Origin: Pseudomonas sp. B6002
GTDB taxonomy: Bacteria > Pseudomonadota > Gammaproteobacteria > Pseudomonadales > Pseudomonadaceae
Length of the DNA: 64,000 nt
NCBI RefSeq assembly: GCF_013385985.1
Contig: NZ_JACAOY010000025.1
Span: 51,803 to 115,802 of the forward strand
Direction: 5' to 3'
In this document: positions 18,054 through 27,212 of the stretch, in pieces
How positions within the stretch are numbered: position 1 is the stretch's first letter
How the letters are laid out: each line of letters opens with the position of its first letter
Notes under the pieces: generated by a model
What the model was told of the DNA's origin: nothing
Databases searched by the model: none
Seen by the model: only the letters and a program-made list of their open reading frames with translations
Position numbers and translations under genes: made by a program

Positions 18054-19028
18054 ATGCTCAGTCGAATTACTCAGCGCCAACTGGAATATTTTGTCGCGTC
18101 CGGCGAGGCGGGCAGCATCAGTGCTGCGGCTGAACGCATCCATGTGTCGTCGCCGTCGATCTCGGCGGCGATTACCCATATGGAAGCAGAGCTGGGCATC
18201 CAGCTGTTTGTGCGGCACCACGCCCAGGGCATTTCCCTCACGGCCGTCGGGCGCCAGGTGATGCAGGAGGCCAAGCTGATCCTGGAGCAGATGACCAACC
18301 TCTACACCATCGCCTCGGAGTCGTTGAACACCGTGCGCGGACCGTTGCGGGTGGGCTGCCTGGAATCGCTGGCACCAATGATCACGCCGGAACTGGTGTT
18401 TGGTTTTGGTCGTGCGTTCCCCGGCGTGCGGCTGACCCAGGCCGAAGGCAACCATGAGGAACTGCTGGAGAAACTGCGCAGCGGCGAGCTGGACATCGCC
18501 CTGACCTACGACCTGGTGACCAGTCCGGACATCGACTTCCAGCCCCTGGCCCAACTGCCGCCCTATGTGATGGTCGGCGAATACCACCCGTTGGCAAACC
18601 TGCCGGCGGTGAGCATGCAAGACCTCGAAGCCTACCCGGTGGTGCTGCTCGACACGCCCTGGAGCCGCGACTATTTTCTCAGCTTGTTCATCCAGGCGGG
18701 CACCACGCCAAACATCATCATGCGTTCCACCAACCTCGAAACGGTGCGTGCCATGGTCGGCAACGGCATCGGCTATTCCTTCGCGAATGCACGGCCCAAA
18801 TCCAATGTGTCCCAGGACGGCAAGCGCGTGATCCGCCTGCGCCTGGCCGGCTCCCATCGCCCGATGCGCCTGGGCTACGCCACGGCCAGCAACACCCAGT
18901 TGTCGCGGGTGGTGTCGGCGTTTGCCGAGCGTTGCCGCATGTTTGTGTCCGACCAATACATCCCCGGCATGGCACCGCCGAGCTTTTTTGACCCGCATGC
19001 GGTGCGGGTGATGAGTGGCGTGAGCTGA
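18054..19028 (+). CDS. LysR family regulator of the neighbouring catabolic cluster
   Basis: 324 residues from the ATG at 18054; GGAGG precedes an overlapping GTG/ATG pair. The HTH is at residues 1-60 (LEYFVASGEAGSISAAAERI, HVSSPSISAAITHME). The effector domain is of the LysR type. Placed between the leftward RidA/dehydroquinase genes and the rightward transporter/dioxygenase/aldolase genes, it is the likely common regulator. A REPIN separates it from the transporter gene. Confidence 0.87.
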   Translation: MLSRITQRQLEYFVASGEAGSISAAAERIHVSSPSISAAITHMEAELGIQLFVRHHAQGISLTAVGRQVMQEAKLILEQMTNLYTIASESLNTVRGPLRVGCLESLAPMITPELVFGFGRAFPGVRLTQAEGNHEELLEKLRSGELDIALTYDLVTSPDIDFQPLAQLPPYVMVGEYHPLANLPAVSMQDLEAYPVVLLDTPWSRDYFLSLFIQAGTTPNIIMRSTNLETVRAMVGNGIGYSFANARPKSNVSQDGKRVIRLRLAGSHRPMRLGYATASNTQLSRVVSAFAERCRMFVSDQYIPGMAPPSFFDPHAVRVMSGVS

Positions 19029-19105
19029 TTTTGCACCAATAGGTGGCGTGGGCGGGCATGCGGTTTTGCCCGTGCACCATTCTGGCCAGGCGCAACACAG
19101 CTCCC

Positions 19106-19197
19106 CTGTAGGCGCTGGCTTGCCAGCGATAGCGGTCTATCTGGAAATGAGGGGCCAACTGAGCCACCGCCATCGCAGGCAAGCCAGCTCCCACATG
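19106..19197. repeat. REP/REPIN palindrome pair
   Basis: The left unit CTGTAGGCGCTGGCTTGCC and the complementary right unit ending CTCCCACATG flank a 40-odd base centre, between the LysR gene and the ABC transporter gene. Arms differ slightly (GTAGG versus GTGGG types), so this is a diverged pair. Confidence 0.75.
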
Positions 19198-19332
19198 AGT
19201 TATCAGTGCTCTCAAATGGCTGCATAGGTTCTGCCTACCCAGTGCCCCGGCTTTTACGAATTGACCCTGACCACCTCCCGCCACGACTCTCAACCCATCG
19301 ATGTAGATCAACTTATTCAGGGCACCACGACG

Positions 19333-20850
19333 ATGACATTCGACTGGCACTACATGTTTGGTTTGCTCGGCGACGCCGAGTTCTGGCGTGCGACGTGGAC
19401 GGTGATCAAGCTCAGCACCCTGACCTGGTTGTTGAGCATCGTCTTCGGGTTCGTGCTGGCGCTGGCCAAGCAATCCAGGCACGGCCTGCTCAGCGTGCCG
19501 GCCCGTGGTTATATCTGGTTGTTCCGCAGTCTGCCGCTGCTGGTACTGCTGATCTTTATCTACAACCTGCCCCAGGCATTGCCCGGCACCTCGGCGATTT
19601 TGGCGGACCCGTTCTGGTCCGGCCTGCTGGCCCTGGTGATCTGTGAAAGCGCCTACGTTGCCGAGATCCATCGCGGCGGCTTGCTCTCGATTCATAAGGG
19701 GCAGGGCGAAGCAGCACGGGCGTTGGGCCTGCGGTTCCTGGGTACCCAGTGGCGCGTAGTGATCCCCCAAGCCTTGCGGGTGGCGCTGCCCTCGCTGGCC
19801 AACGAATACATCTCCATCGTCAAGCTCACTTCCCTGGTGTCGGTGATCTCCCTCACGGAGATCCTGATGGTCGGCCAGCGCCTGTATTCGCAGAACTTCC
19901 TGGTGATCGAAACCATGGCGGCGGTGGCGTTTTTCTACGTGTTCATCGTCACCGTGTTCGACTTTCTGCTTAAACGCCTGGAGCGCTTTCTCGACGTCAA
20001 CCAACGCAACGTGTCCCGTGTGCCGGACGCTGAAGTGCTGGCGCTGGCCACTCAGCAGCGCACGGCGTTGGTGCGCCCGGCCAGCAACGGCGAACCGGCA
20101 TTGCAGGCGGCGCGGCTGCACAAGGCCTACAACAACGTTGAAGTGCTCGGCTCGGTGAACTTGCAGATTCAGCCCGGTGAAGTGGTGTCGGTGATCGGCC
20201 CGTCCGGCTCCGGCAAAACCACCCTGATTCGTTTGCTCAACGGCCTGGAGCAACTGGACAACGGCGAGATCCGGATTAACGGCCAGCCCTTCATTCACCT
20301 CAACAAGGTCGGCGCGCAGAAGCCGCAATTTGTCGAACACGCCGAGCACCGCCTGAACATCGGCATGGTGTTCCAGAGCTTCAACCTGTTCCCGCATTTG
20401 AGCGTGCTCGACAACTTGCTGATGGCGCCCAAATACCACCGCCTGGGGCGCCTGGCCGACCTCAAGCAACAGGCTTACGCGCTGTTGCACAAGGTGGGCA
20501 TGCTCGACCACGCCTGGAAGTTCCCGCACCAGCTGTCAGGCGGCCAGCAACAACGGGTAGCCATCGCCCGCGCCTTGATGATGCGCCCGCAGATCATGCT
20601 GTTCGACGAGCCCACCTCGGCGCTCGACCCGGAAAAAGTCAACGAAGTGCTGCAGGTCATCGAGGCCTTGGCCGAGGAGGGCATCACCATGGTGATCGTC
20701 ACCCACGAGATGAACTTCGCCTTCAAGGTGTCCGACCGCATCGTGTTCATGGAGAAGGGCCGCGTGGTCTGCGACGACACGCCGGGCGCCCTGCGCAGCG
20801 GCCACAACCCACGCGTGGAGGCGTTCCTCAAGGACGTCTCGCTGGCGTGA
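19333..20850 (+). CDS. Polar amino-acid ABC transporter: permease fused to ATPase
   Basis: 505 residues from the ATG at 19333. Residues 1-225 form a HisM/GlnP-type permease with about five membrane segments and the EAA loop around GQGEAARALGLRFLGTQWRV. A linker leads into an ATPase domain with Walker A GPSGSGKTT near 295, Q-loop MVFQSFNLFPH, signature LSGGQQQRVAIARAL and Walker B IMLFDEPTSALDP. One chain thus supplies both membrane and motor halves. The matching binding protein is encoded two genes downstream. The cluster arrangement suggests import of an amino-acid-like substrate. Confidence 0.88.
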   Translation: MTFDWHYMFGLLGDAEFWRATWTVIKLSTLTWLLSIVFGFVLALAKQSRHGLLSVPARGYIWLFRSLPLLVLLIFIYNLPQALPGTSAILADPFWSGLLALVICESAYVAEIHRGGLLSIHKGQGEAARALGLRFLGTQWRVVIPQALRVALPSLANEYISIVKLTSLVSVISLTEILMVGQRLYSQNFLVIETMAAVAFFYVFIVTVFDFLLKRLERFLDVNQRNVSRVPDAEVLALATQQRTALVRPASNGEPALQAARLHKAYNNVEVLGSVNLQIQPGEVVSVIGPSGSGKTTLIRLLNGLEQLDNGEIRINGQPFIHLNKVGAQKPQFVEHAEHRLNIGMVFQSFNLFPHLSVLDNLLMAPKYHRLGRLADLKQQAYALLHKVGMLDHAWKFPHQLSGGQQQRVAIARALMMRPQIMLFDEPTSALDPEKVNEVLQVIEALAEEGITMVIVTHEMNFAFKVSDRIVFMEKGRVVCDDTPGALRSGHNPRVEAFLKDVSLA

Positions 20851-20877
20851 CCCCCTCAACGTTCAGGAAAAAATACA

Positions 20878-21750
20878 ATGATCGAGCAAGCGCAAATCGA
20901 ACAGTTCCAGCGTGACGGTTTCCTGGTGGTCGAAGACGTGTTGTCGCAGGACGAAGTGGCCGCACTGCAGCAGGACTTCGACCAATGGGTAGAAGAAAGC
21001 CGAAGCCACCAGAAAGGTTGGGGCGCGACCGTCGATGGCCGCGAACGCTTTGACCTGGAAGGCGATCACCGCGCCGATCACCCGTCGTTGCGCCGGGTCA
21101 GCTCGCCCACCGAGATTTCCCCGGCGTATGAGCGTGTGGCGTTGCACTCGCGTATGGCGGCGATTTCCGCGCAACTGATCGGCGCCCAGGGCACGCGTTT
21201 TCACCACAGCAAGATCAACTCCAAACTGCCTCATACCGCGACCCAGGTGAAGTGGCACCAGGACTTTCTGTTCACGCCCCACAGCAACGATGACATCGTC
21301 ACCGCCTTGCTGATGGTCAGCGAAGTGACCCCGCAAAACGGCCCGCTGAATGTAATCCCCGGCAGCCATAAAGGCCCGCTGTGGTCACACTGGCAGCACC
21401 AGCGTTTCACCGGCTCGGTGGACGACGCGGTGGTCGAGGAACACTGCCAGCAGCCGGTGGCCTGCTACGGCCCGGCCGGCTCCGTGTGCTTCATGCACAC
21501 CCGGCTTTTGCATGCTTCCAGCCCTAACGAGACCGAACTCCCGCGCACTCTGTTCATCAGCGTCTACGCCGCTGAAGACGCGTTGCCATTCGGCGAAAAC
21601 CCGTTGCCCAGTGCACACGCCGGCCTGCTGGTAGCCGGTGAAGAGAGCGGCTTGGTGCGTTCCACGGACAACCACATGCGCTTGCCGCAGAAACCCCGTG
21701 GCGCCTCGTTCTTCGTGCAACAGGCCGGACAAGATTCAGCCACTGCCTAA
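20878..21750 (+). CDS. Phytanoyl-CoA dioxygenase family Fe(II)/2-oxoglutarate oxygenase
   Basis: 290 residues with the PhyH fold. The iron-binding HxD is seen in VKWHQDFLF near residue 128, and the distal His in TRLLHASSPNE near residue 210, followed by LPRTLFISVY with the likely 2-oxoglutarate Arg. Such enzymes hydroxylate small substrates, as in ectoine hydroxylase. It lies between the fused transporter and the binding protein, 27 bp after the former, so it probably acts on the imported compound. Confidence 0.87.
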   Translation: MIEQAQIEQFQRDGFLVVEDVLSQDEVAALQQDFDQWVEESRSHQKGWGATVDGRERFDLEGDHRADHPSLRRVSSPTEISPAYERVALHSRMAAISAQLIGAQGTRFHHSKINSKLPHTATQVKWHQDFLFTPHSNDDIVTALLMVSEVTPQNGPLNVIPGSHKGPLWSHWQHQRFTGSVDDAVVEEHCQQPVACYGPAGSVCFMHTRLLHASSPNETELPRTLFISVYAAEDALPFGENPLPSAHAGLLVAGEESGLVRSTDNHMRLPQKPRGASFFVQQAGQDSATA

Positions 21751-21779
21751 CCCAACTCAAACCCTTGCAGGTAAAAACC

Positions 21780-22610
21780 ATGACAGCGTTTCGTATGAGT
21801 GTTCGTCCCCTTGCCGCATGCCTGTTGGGCGCCGCGGTTGCGATGACTTCGTTGGCGGCTTCGGCGTTCCAGCAGGACGGCAAGATCATCGCCGGTTCCG
21901 ATGTGACGTTCTTTCCCTATGAATACATGGATAACAACAAGCCGGCAGGTTTTGACATCGAGTTCATGGACGGCCTGGGCAAGGTCATGGGGCGCAAGGT
22001 CGAGACCCTCGACACGCGTTTTCCCAACCTGATCACCGGCCTGCAGGCCGGGCGTTTCGACTTGACCAACTCGTCGATGTACATCACGGCCGAGCGGGTC
22101 AAGGTCATCGACATGATCCCTTACCTCAAGAGCGGCGAGTCGATCCTCACCCTCAAGGACAGCGCTTTCCAGCCCAAGACCCCGGAAGAATTCTGCGGCC
22201 ACAAGATCGGCTCCATGGGCGCCACCTCGTGGCTGGCGCAGATGAACAAACTGTCGGCGGAATATTGCGTGGCCAAGGGCTTGAAGCCGATCCAGATCAG
22301 CGAATACAGCACCGACCCGCAAACCACCCAGGCCTTGCTGGCTCACGCAGTTGAAGCCCAGATCACCGACGCGGCCGTGGCCCGTGGCGTGATCGACAAG
22401 CTGGGCAACCGCGTGGTGATTTCTTCCGACGCCCTGATCTACCCGGTGCTCAACGGCTTCGGCGTGAAGAAGGGCAATGACACGGTGAAAAAGGCCCTGC
22501 TCGACGGCCTGGAAAAATACCGCGCCACGCCTGAATACGCGGCCTTGCTGAAGAAGTACAACTTCCAGGCACCCACCGAGGCCGACATCGCGGCGCTGAT
22601 GCCGCAGTAA
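21780..22610 (+). CDS. Periplasmic amino-acid-type binding protein of the ABC transporter
   Basis: 276 residues from the ATG at 21780 with a signal peptide ending near SLAASAFQQ. The SBP family 3 fold is recognised from SDVTFFPYEYMDNNKPAGFD, then IEFMDGLGKVMGRKVE, FPNLITGLQAGRFDLTNSSM and ITAERVKVIDMIPYL. It delivers substrate to the fused permease-ATPase two genes upstream. The usual ligand-binding Arg/Asp pattern of lysine/arginine/ornithine proteins is only partly kept, so the ligand is open. Confidence 0.88.
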   Translation: MTAFRMSVRPLAACLLGAAVAMTSLAASAFQQDGKIIAGSDVTFFPYEYMDNNKPAGFDIEFMDGLGKVMGRKVETLDTRFPNLITGLQAGRFDLTNSSMYITAERVKVIDMIPYLKSGESILTLKDSAFQPKTPEEFCGHKIGSMGATSWLAQMNKLSAEYCVAKGLKPIQISEYSTDPQTTQALLAHAVEAQITDAAVARGVIDKLGNRVVISSDALIYPVLNGFGVKKGNDTVKKALLDGLEKYRATPEYAALLKKYNFQAPTEADIAALMPQ

Positions 22611-22664
22611 ACCTACCTGCGCGTGCCGCATTCGTGTGCGGCCGCGCCCTGCGGAGTCCGATTC

Positions 22665-23396
22665 ATGGCGTTATCCCTCGAAGAACAGACGCGCATCGAC
22701 CTGGCCGCGACCTTTCGCATCATCGCGCACCTGGGCATGCACGAAGCGGTGGCCAACCACTTCAGCGCCGCCGTGTCGGCCGATGGCAAACAGTTTTTGC
22801 TCAACCCCAAGTGGAAGCACTTCTCGCGCATCCGTGCCAGCGACCTGTTGTTGCTCAACGCCGATGACCCGGCCTGTGCCGAAAACCCGAACGTGGACGC
22901 CACCGCCTGGTCGATCCATGGGCAGATCCACCGCCTGTTGCCGCACACCCGCGCGGTGCTGCACCTGCACCCGGTCTACACCACGGCGGTGGCGTGCCTG
23001 GCCAAGCCCCACGTACCGCCGATCGACCAGAACACCGCGCGTTACTTCAACCGCGTGGCCGTGGACGAGCTGTACGGCGGCATGGCCGATACCGAAGCCG
23101 AAGGCGCACGCCTGGCCGGGCTGCTCGACGGCAAGCGCCGCCTGCTGATGGGCAACCACGGCGTGATGGTGACCGCGACGTCCATCGGCGAAGCCTTCGA
23201 CGATATCTGGACCCTGGAGCGTGCCTGCCAGATCCTCGTGACGGCGTGGTCCACCGGGCAACCGCTGCGGGTGCTGTCGGATGACGTCGCAGAAAAAACC
23301 GCACGGGGCTGGGAAGGCATTGCGGATTTTTCGCGCCAGCACTTTGAAGAAATGAAGCAGTTGATGATCGACGCTGACCCTTCCGTGCTCGACTGA
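22665..23396 (+). CDS. Class II aldolase/adducin family protein
   Basis: 243 residues from the ATG at 22665. The fold is marked by FRIIAHLGMHEAVANHFSA near the start. Zinc histidines are in HLHPVYTTA near residue 105 and in GNHGVMVTA near residue 164. Family members cleave sugar phosphates or related hydroxy-carbonyl compounds, or act as decarboxylases/dehydratases. Its place after the dioxygenase and binding protein suggests it cleaves the product of the preceding step (inference). It is followed after 11 bp by DUF1028. Confidence 0.86.
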   Translation: MALSLEEQTRIDLAATFRIIAHLGMHEAVANHFSAAVSADGKQFLLNPKWKHFSRIRASDLLLLNADDPACAENPNVDATAWSIHGQIHRLLPHTRAVLHLHPVYTTAVACLAKPHVPPIDQNTARYFNRVAVDELYGGMADTEAEGARLAGLLDGKRRLLMGNHGVMVTATSIGEAFDDIWTLERACQILVTAWSTGQPLRVLSDDVAEKTARGWEGIADFSRQHFEEMKQLMIDADPSVLD

Positions 23397-23407
23397 GGAG
23401 CCTTTCC

Positions 23408-24082
23408 ATGACGTTTTCCGTTGTCGCTCGCTGCACCGAAACGGGCCAGTTGGGCATTGCCATCAGCTCGTCGAGCATTGCCGTGGGCGCCCGTTGCCCG
23501 TGGCTGCGGCCCGGCGTGGGCGCGGTGGCGTCACAGAACATCACCTTGCCCAGCCTCGGGCCGCAGGTGCTGGACTTGCTGGAGCAGGGCGTGGCGCCAA
23601 GCGATGCGCTGGCAGCGTTGGCCGGGCAGGCGCACAGCGAATACCGTCAGGTGACGGTGATCGACAGCCAGGGCCGCACCGCGCATTTCAGTGGCGCCCA
23701 GACCCTTGGCATTCATGGCGCGGTCAGCGGCGAGCAGTGTGTGGCGGCGGGCAACATGCTGGCGGGCTCGGGGGTGATTGACGCCATGGTGCGTGCGTTC
23801 GAAAACGCTGCCGGCCCCCTCGCGGATCGCCTGCTGGCCGCCCTGCACACCGGGCAGGCGCGAGGCGGTGAAGCGGGGCCGGTGCATTCGGCGGCGCTGG
23901 TGGTGGTCGACGACTTGCTCTGGCCCATCGTCAACCTGCGGGTGGACTGGGTCGAGGAGGACCCGATCGGTGCCCTCGACCAACTCTGGCAGGCCTATCG
24001 CGGGCAATCGCAGGCTTACATCGACCGCGCCCTCAACCCGCACATCGCCCCGGGCTATGCCGTGCCGGGGGATGACCGATGA
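23408..24082 (+). CDS. DUF1028 domain protein, Ntn-hydrolase-like
   Basis: 224 residues. The N-terminus MTFSVVARCTETGQLGIAIS and the SSIAVGARCPWLRPGVGAVA segment are diagnostic of DUF1028. These proteins have a fold related to N-terminal nucleophile hydrolases; Thr2 would be the candidate nucleophile after Met removal. Functions are undefined; family members often accompany amidohydrolases and peptidases. It overlaps the M20 gene by four bases (ATGA), showing tight coupling. Confidence 0.87.
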   Translation: MTFSVVARCTETGQLGIAISSSSIAVGARCPWLRPGVGAVASQNITLPSLGPQVLDLLEQGVAPSDALAALAGQAHSEYRQVTVIDSQGRTAHFSGAQTLGIHGAVSGEQCVAAGNMLAGSGVIDAMVRAFENAAGPLADRLLAALHTGQARGGEAGPVHSAALVVVDDLLWPIVNLRVDWVEEDPIGALDQLWQAYRGQSQAYIDRALNPHIAPGYAVPGDDR

Positions 24083-25236
24083 ACAGCCGCGACCTGCTGG
24101 CCCAGCTGGTGCGTTTTGACACCACCAGCCGCGAGTCCAACCTGGCCTTGATCGACTTTGTGCGCACCTACCTGCAGGACCTCGGCGTGGCCTGTGAGCT
24201 GGTTTACAACGAACACAAGAGCAAGGCCAACCTGCTGGCGACCATCGGCCCGGTGGATGTGCCGGGCATCGTGCTGTCTGGGCACACCGACGTGGTGCCG
24301 GTGGACGGCCAGCGCTGGAGCGTGGCGCCGTTCGAACTTACGGAGAAAGACGGCAAGTTGTATGGGCGCGGCACGGCCGACATGAAGGGCTATATCGCCT
24401 GTGTGTTGGCGAGCGTGCCGGCGTTGTTGCAGGCGCCGTTGCGTATGCCGGTGCACATCGCCTTGTCCTATGACGAAGAGGTGGGCTGCCTGGGCGTGCG
24501 CTCGCTGATCGAGCGGTTTCATGGGCAGACGGTCAAGCCGCTGCTGTGCGTGATCGGCGAACCCACCGAGCTTAAGCCGGTGCTGGGCCACAAAGGCAAA
24601 TTGGCGCTGCGTTGCGAGGTGCAGGGCGCGGCGTGCCATTCGGCGTATGCGCCGTCCGGGGTCAACGCCATTGAATACGCGGCGTGCTTGATCAGCGAGC
24701 TGGTGCGGCTCGGCGAAGGGCTCAAGGCGCCGTCGCAGCTGGATGAGCGTTTTGACCCGCCGTTTTCCACGGTGCAGACCGGGGTGATCAGTGGCGGCAA
24801 GGCGCTGAATATCGTCCCGCAGAATTGCACCTTTGATTTTGAAGTGCGCTCGTTGCCGGCCCAGGATCCCTGGCAGGTTGCGCAGCAGTTGCAGCGGTAT
24901 GCCGAACAGATCTTGCTGCCGGCGATGCAGGCGGTGAGCGCGCAGTCGGCGATCAGTTTCAGCGAGTTGTCCAGCTACCCGGGGTTGGCCACCTCCCTGG
25001 AAAGCCAGGCCGCTGAATGGGTGGCGCAATTCTGTGGTTCGCGTGCATTCGGCACCGTGGCTTTTGGTACAGAAGGCGGGTTGTTTGACCGGGCCGGTAT
25101 TCCCACCGTGGTGTGCGGCCCCGGCAGCATGGAGCAGGGGCACAAGCCAGATGAGTTCATCAGCGTGGAGCAACTGGCGGCATGTGACCGGATGTTGGCG
25201 CGGGTGGTGGAATTTGTGAGCAACGGCCACCCCTAG
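24079..25236 (+). CDS. argE: Acetylornithine deacetylase-like M20 metallohydrolase
   Basis: 385 residues, ArgE length. Metal ligands and catalytic residues are visible: SGHTDVVPVD, YGRGTADMKGY, YDEEVGCLGVR (Glu pair), VIGEPTEL, and GPGSMEQGHKPDEFI with the last His. The lid/dimerisation domain lies in the middle. ArgE removes an acetyl group from N-acetylornithine; in this catabolic setting it more likely deacylates a pathway intermediate. It overlaps DUF1028 by 4 bp and ends the cluster. Confidence 0.85.
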   Translation: MNSRDLLAQLVRFDTTSRESNLALIDFVRTYLQDLGVACELVYNEHKSKANLLATIGPVDVPGIVLSGHTDVVPVDGQRWSVAPFELTEKDGKLYGRGTADMKGYIACVLASVPALLQAPLRMPVHIALSYDEEVGCLGVRSLIERFHGQTVKPLLCVIGEPTELKPVLGHKGKLALRCEVQGAACHSAYAPSGVNAIEYAACLISELVRLGEGLKAPSQLDERFDPPFSTVQTGVISGGKALNIVPQNCTFDFEVRSLPAQDPWQVAQQLQRYAEQILLPAMQAVSAQSAISFSELSSYPGLATSLESQAAEWVAQFCGSRAFGTVAFGTEGGLFDRAGIPTVVCGPGSMEQGHKPDEFISVEQLAACDRMLARVVEFVSNGHP

Positions 25237-25491
25237 ACCTTGCCGGCGATGGCGGTGGGTCAGTTAACGCTGTGCCAGCAGGTATACCAGCTCCCACATT
25301 TGAATGTGAATGCCAGGCCGATTTCGGGGCGTTTAGGGGGGGCAGGTTTTAAAGACACAAGCGCTAATAGATCGATCCCCTGTGTGTTCGGGGGCTCGGC
25401 TAGGGTTTTTTGTCTGGGTCTCATTCGAGATGAAAATTCACTGGCATCGGCAAGGAGTAGCCAGTAGGCTACATGTGAATCTGTGACCAAC
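25237..25491. other. Intergenic stretch with a degenerate REP remnant
   Basis: The first 65 bases (25236-25302) contain CTTGCCGGCGATGGCGG and AGCTCCCACA, the worn remains of a REP pair. The remainder is more AT-rich than flanking genes and should carry the promoter of the toxin-antitoxin pair that follows. No further gene is seen. Confidence 0.5.
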
Positions 25492-25785
25492 ATGATCGGC
25501 AGGACGCCGGAGTTTGATACATGGCTCGACGGTATGAAGGACATTTGCGGGAAAGCGGCGATTCTGATCCGACTGGACCGCGCCGAAGACAACAACTTTG
25601 GTGATTGCGAGCCCGTTGGTGGCGGTTTGAGTGAAATGCGTGTGTTTGTCGGGCCCGGCTACAGAATCTACTTTGTGCGCACGGGCATCAGCGCCTACCT
25701 GGTGTTATGGGGCAGTGATAAAACCGACCAGCACAGAGGAATCAAGCGGGCAAAAGAGATTCTCGATGCCCTGAGAGGTCAATGA
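25492..25785 (+). CDS. RelE/ParE-superfamily addiction-module toxin (TIGR02683-like)
   Basis: 97 residues from the ATG at 25492; an in-frame GTG lies 9 bases earlier. The pattern TPEFDTWLDGMKD, then AAILIRLDRAEDNNFGD, LSEMRVFVGPGYRIYFV, LVLWGSDKTDQ and RGIKRAKEI is that of small HigB-like killer proteins with a RelE fold. Such toxins cleave mRNA at the ribosome. The antitoxin gene begins one base after the stop. Toxin-first order is typical of this family. Confidence 0.85.
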   Translation: MIGRTPEFDTWLDGMKDICGKAAILIRLDRAEDNNFGDCEPVGGGLSEMRVFVGPGYRIYFVRTGISAYLVLWGSDKTDQHRGIKRAKEILDALRGQ

Positions 25786-25786
25786 A

Positions 25787-26158
25787 ATGAGCAAGTCGAC
25801 ATTCAACCCCGAGGACATGCCGATCCTCGACCTGGATACATCCGGCACCAGCGTCCATGAGGCTTCGCGCTTTCTCGACAGCCCGGAAGTGATCAGTGAG
25901 TACCTGGCGCAAAGCATGAAGTCCCAGGACCCGCAGGTGCTGATGAAGGCGCTCTCCGAAGTGGCCAAGGCCCAAGGCGTGAACAAGGTGGCCGAGGCGG
26001 CGGGGGTCAATCGAGAGAGTCTGTACAAAACCCTGAAGGGCGGCTCGAAAACCCGTTATGAAACCATCCAGAAGCTGATGCTGGCGTTGGGGGTAGAGCT
26101 GACCGTGCAGCCCATACCCGCCGGGCAGCGACGCCGGTTGAAATCTCAACAGGAGTGA
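25787..26158 (+). CDS. Addiction-module antidote protein, HigA-like (TIGR02684-like)
   Basis: 123 residues; the core LMKALSEVAKAQGVNKVAEA followed by AGVNRESLYKTLKGGSKTRY is an XRE-type helix-turn-helix near residues 52-90. The N-terminal 50 residues would wrap the toxin. ELTVQPI near the C-terminus is typical. It should neutralise the upstream RelE-like toxin and repress the operon. Confidence 0.85.
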   Translation: MSKSTFNPEDMPILDLDTSGTSVHEASRFLDSPEVISEYLAQSMKSQDPQVLMKALSEVAKAQGVNKVAEAAGVNRESLYKTLKGGSKTRYETIQKLMLALGVELTVQPIPAGQRRRLKSQQE

Positions 26159-26261
26159 CTGTGCCGCACCCGCGCTTGTCATGCGTTTGTCATACGCCCA
26201 TGGGAACGTCCTTCGGCCTCACGCTCCAACCCGGGAAGCGGCACTTCAAGGAGAACCCATC

Positions 26262-27212
26262 ATGCGAGTCGTGACCTCTGGCTCGGCGTATCTGGACATC
26301 GACGCCTACGCCTGCTGTATCGCCTACGCCGAATTGTTGAACCAGCAGGGCATTGCGGCGCGCGCGGTGAGCAGTGCACCCCTCAACACCAGTATCTCCA
26401 ACAGCGTGCTGGGCTGGGACGCCCGCCTCGACGATTATCGACCGGTGGCCGGCGACGAGTATGTGCTGATGGACGTCAGCGACCCCGATCACTTCGACCC
26501 GTTCGTGCAACTTGCAAACGTACGGGAAGTGATCGACCACCACCCTGGTTTTGAACATTATTGGGCACAGAGACTTGGCACCGCCGCCGATATTCAGCCA
26601 ATCGGCGCGGCCGCTACCCTGGTATTCCTGCGCTGGGAGGCCGCCGAAGCGTTGACTCATATCAGCCCGCACAGCGCAGCCTTGCTGGCCACCGCGATCC
26701 TGGACAATACCCTCAACTTCACCGGCCAAATGACCACGCCGCAAGATACTCGCGCCTATGACGTGCTCGCACGGCGCGCCAACCTTTCAGCGGAGTGGCC
26801 ACAGTGCTATTTCGGCGAATGCCAGGCCGCCATCGAGGCTGACCTGACGGGTGCCTTGTCGGCTGACATGAAGCGAATGACGGCCACGCCCAACCTGCCG
26901 CAACGCATCGCGCAGATGACGGTATGGGACGCAGGCGAGTTGATCCATCAGCACCACGCCGCCATCGATCAATGGCTGGCGGCGCAAGGAGAGGACTGGC
27001 TGTTGAACGCCATCAGCCTTCGCGAGTGCAAAAGCTATTGGCTGGCGGGGTCATCACTCAGCCGGCACAAGCTGAGCCGGCTGGTCGATGTTGAATGGCA
27101 AGGGTCGTTGGCGGTGCTGCCGCACGGGATGCAGCGCAAGGAACTGTTGAAACTGGCCCTGGCTGCACCCGTCGAACCCGTCAACGCACCAGACAAGGCC
27201 GCTTGTTGTTGA
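26262..27212 (+). CDS. DHH-family phosphoesterase
   Basis: 316 residues from the ATG at 26262, preceded by AAGGAGA. Metal-binding motifs of the DHH superfamily are seen: [17 protein letters not shown] near residue 10, [10 protein letters not shown], and [11 protein letters not shown] near residue 92. This family includes manganese pyrophosphatases and oligoribonucleotide/cyclic-dinucleotide phosphodiesterases. A GGSSIGH-type DHHA1 motif is not obvious, so closeness to pyrophosphatase-like members is likely but unproven. Its last 32 bases overlap the convergent gudD. Confidence 0.75.
   Translation: MRVVTSGSAYLDIDAYACCIAYAELLNQQGIAARAVSSAPLNTSISNSVLGWDARLDDYRPVAGDEYVLMDVSDPDHFDPFVQLANVREVIDHHPGFEHYWAQRLGTAADIQPIGAAATLVFLRWEAAEALTHISPHSAALLATAILDNTLNFTGQMTTPQDTRAYDVLARRANLSAEWPQCYFGECQAAIEADLTGALSADMKRMTATPNLPQRIAQMTVWDAGELIHQHHAAIDQWLAAQGEDWLLNAISLRECKSYWLAGSSLSRHKLSRLVDVEWQGSLAVLPHGMQRKELLKLALAAPVEPVNAPDKAACC

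Noticed and set aside
18718..20529. A 603-codon minus-strand frame over the LysR and transporter genes
   Set aside because: It crosses two well-supported genes and a REPIN, and its translation has no recognisable domain.
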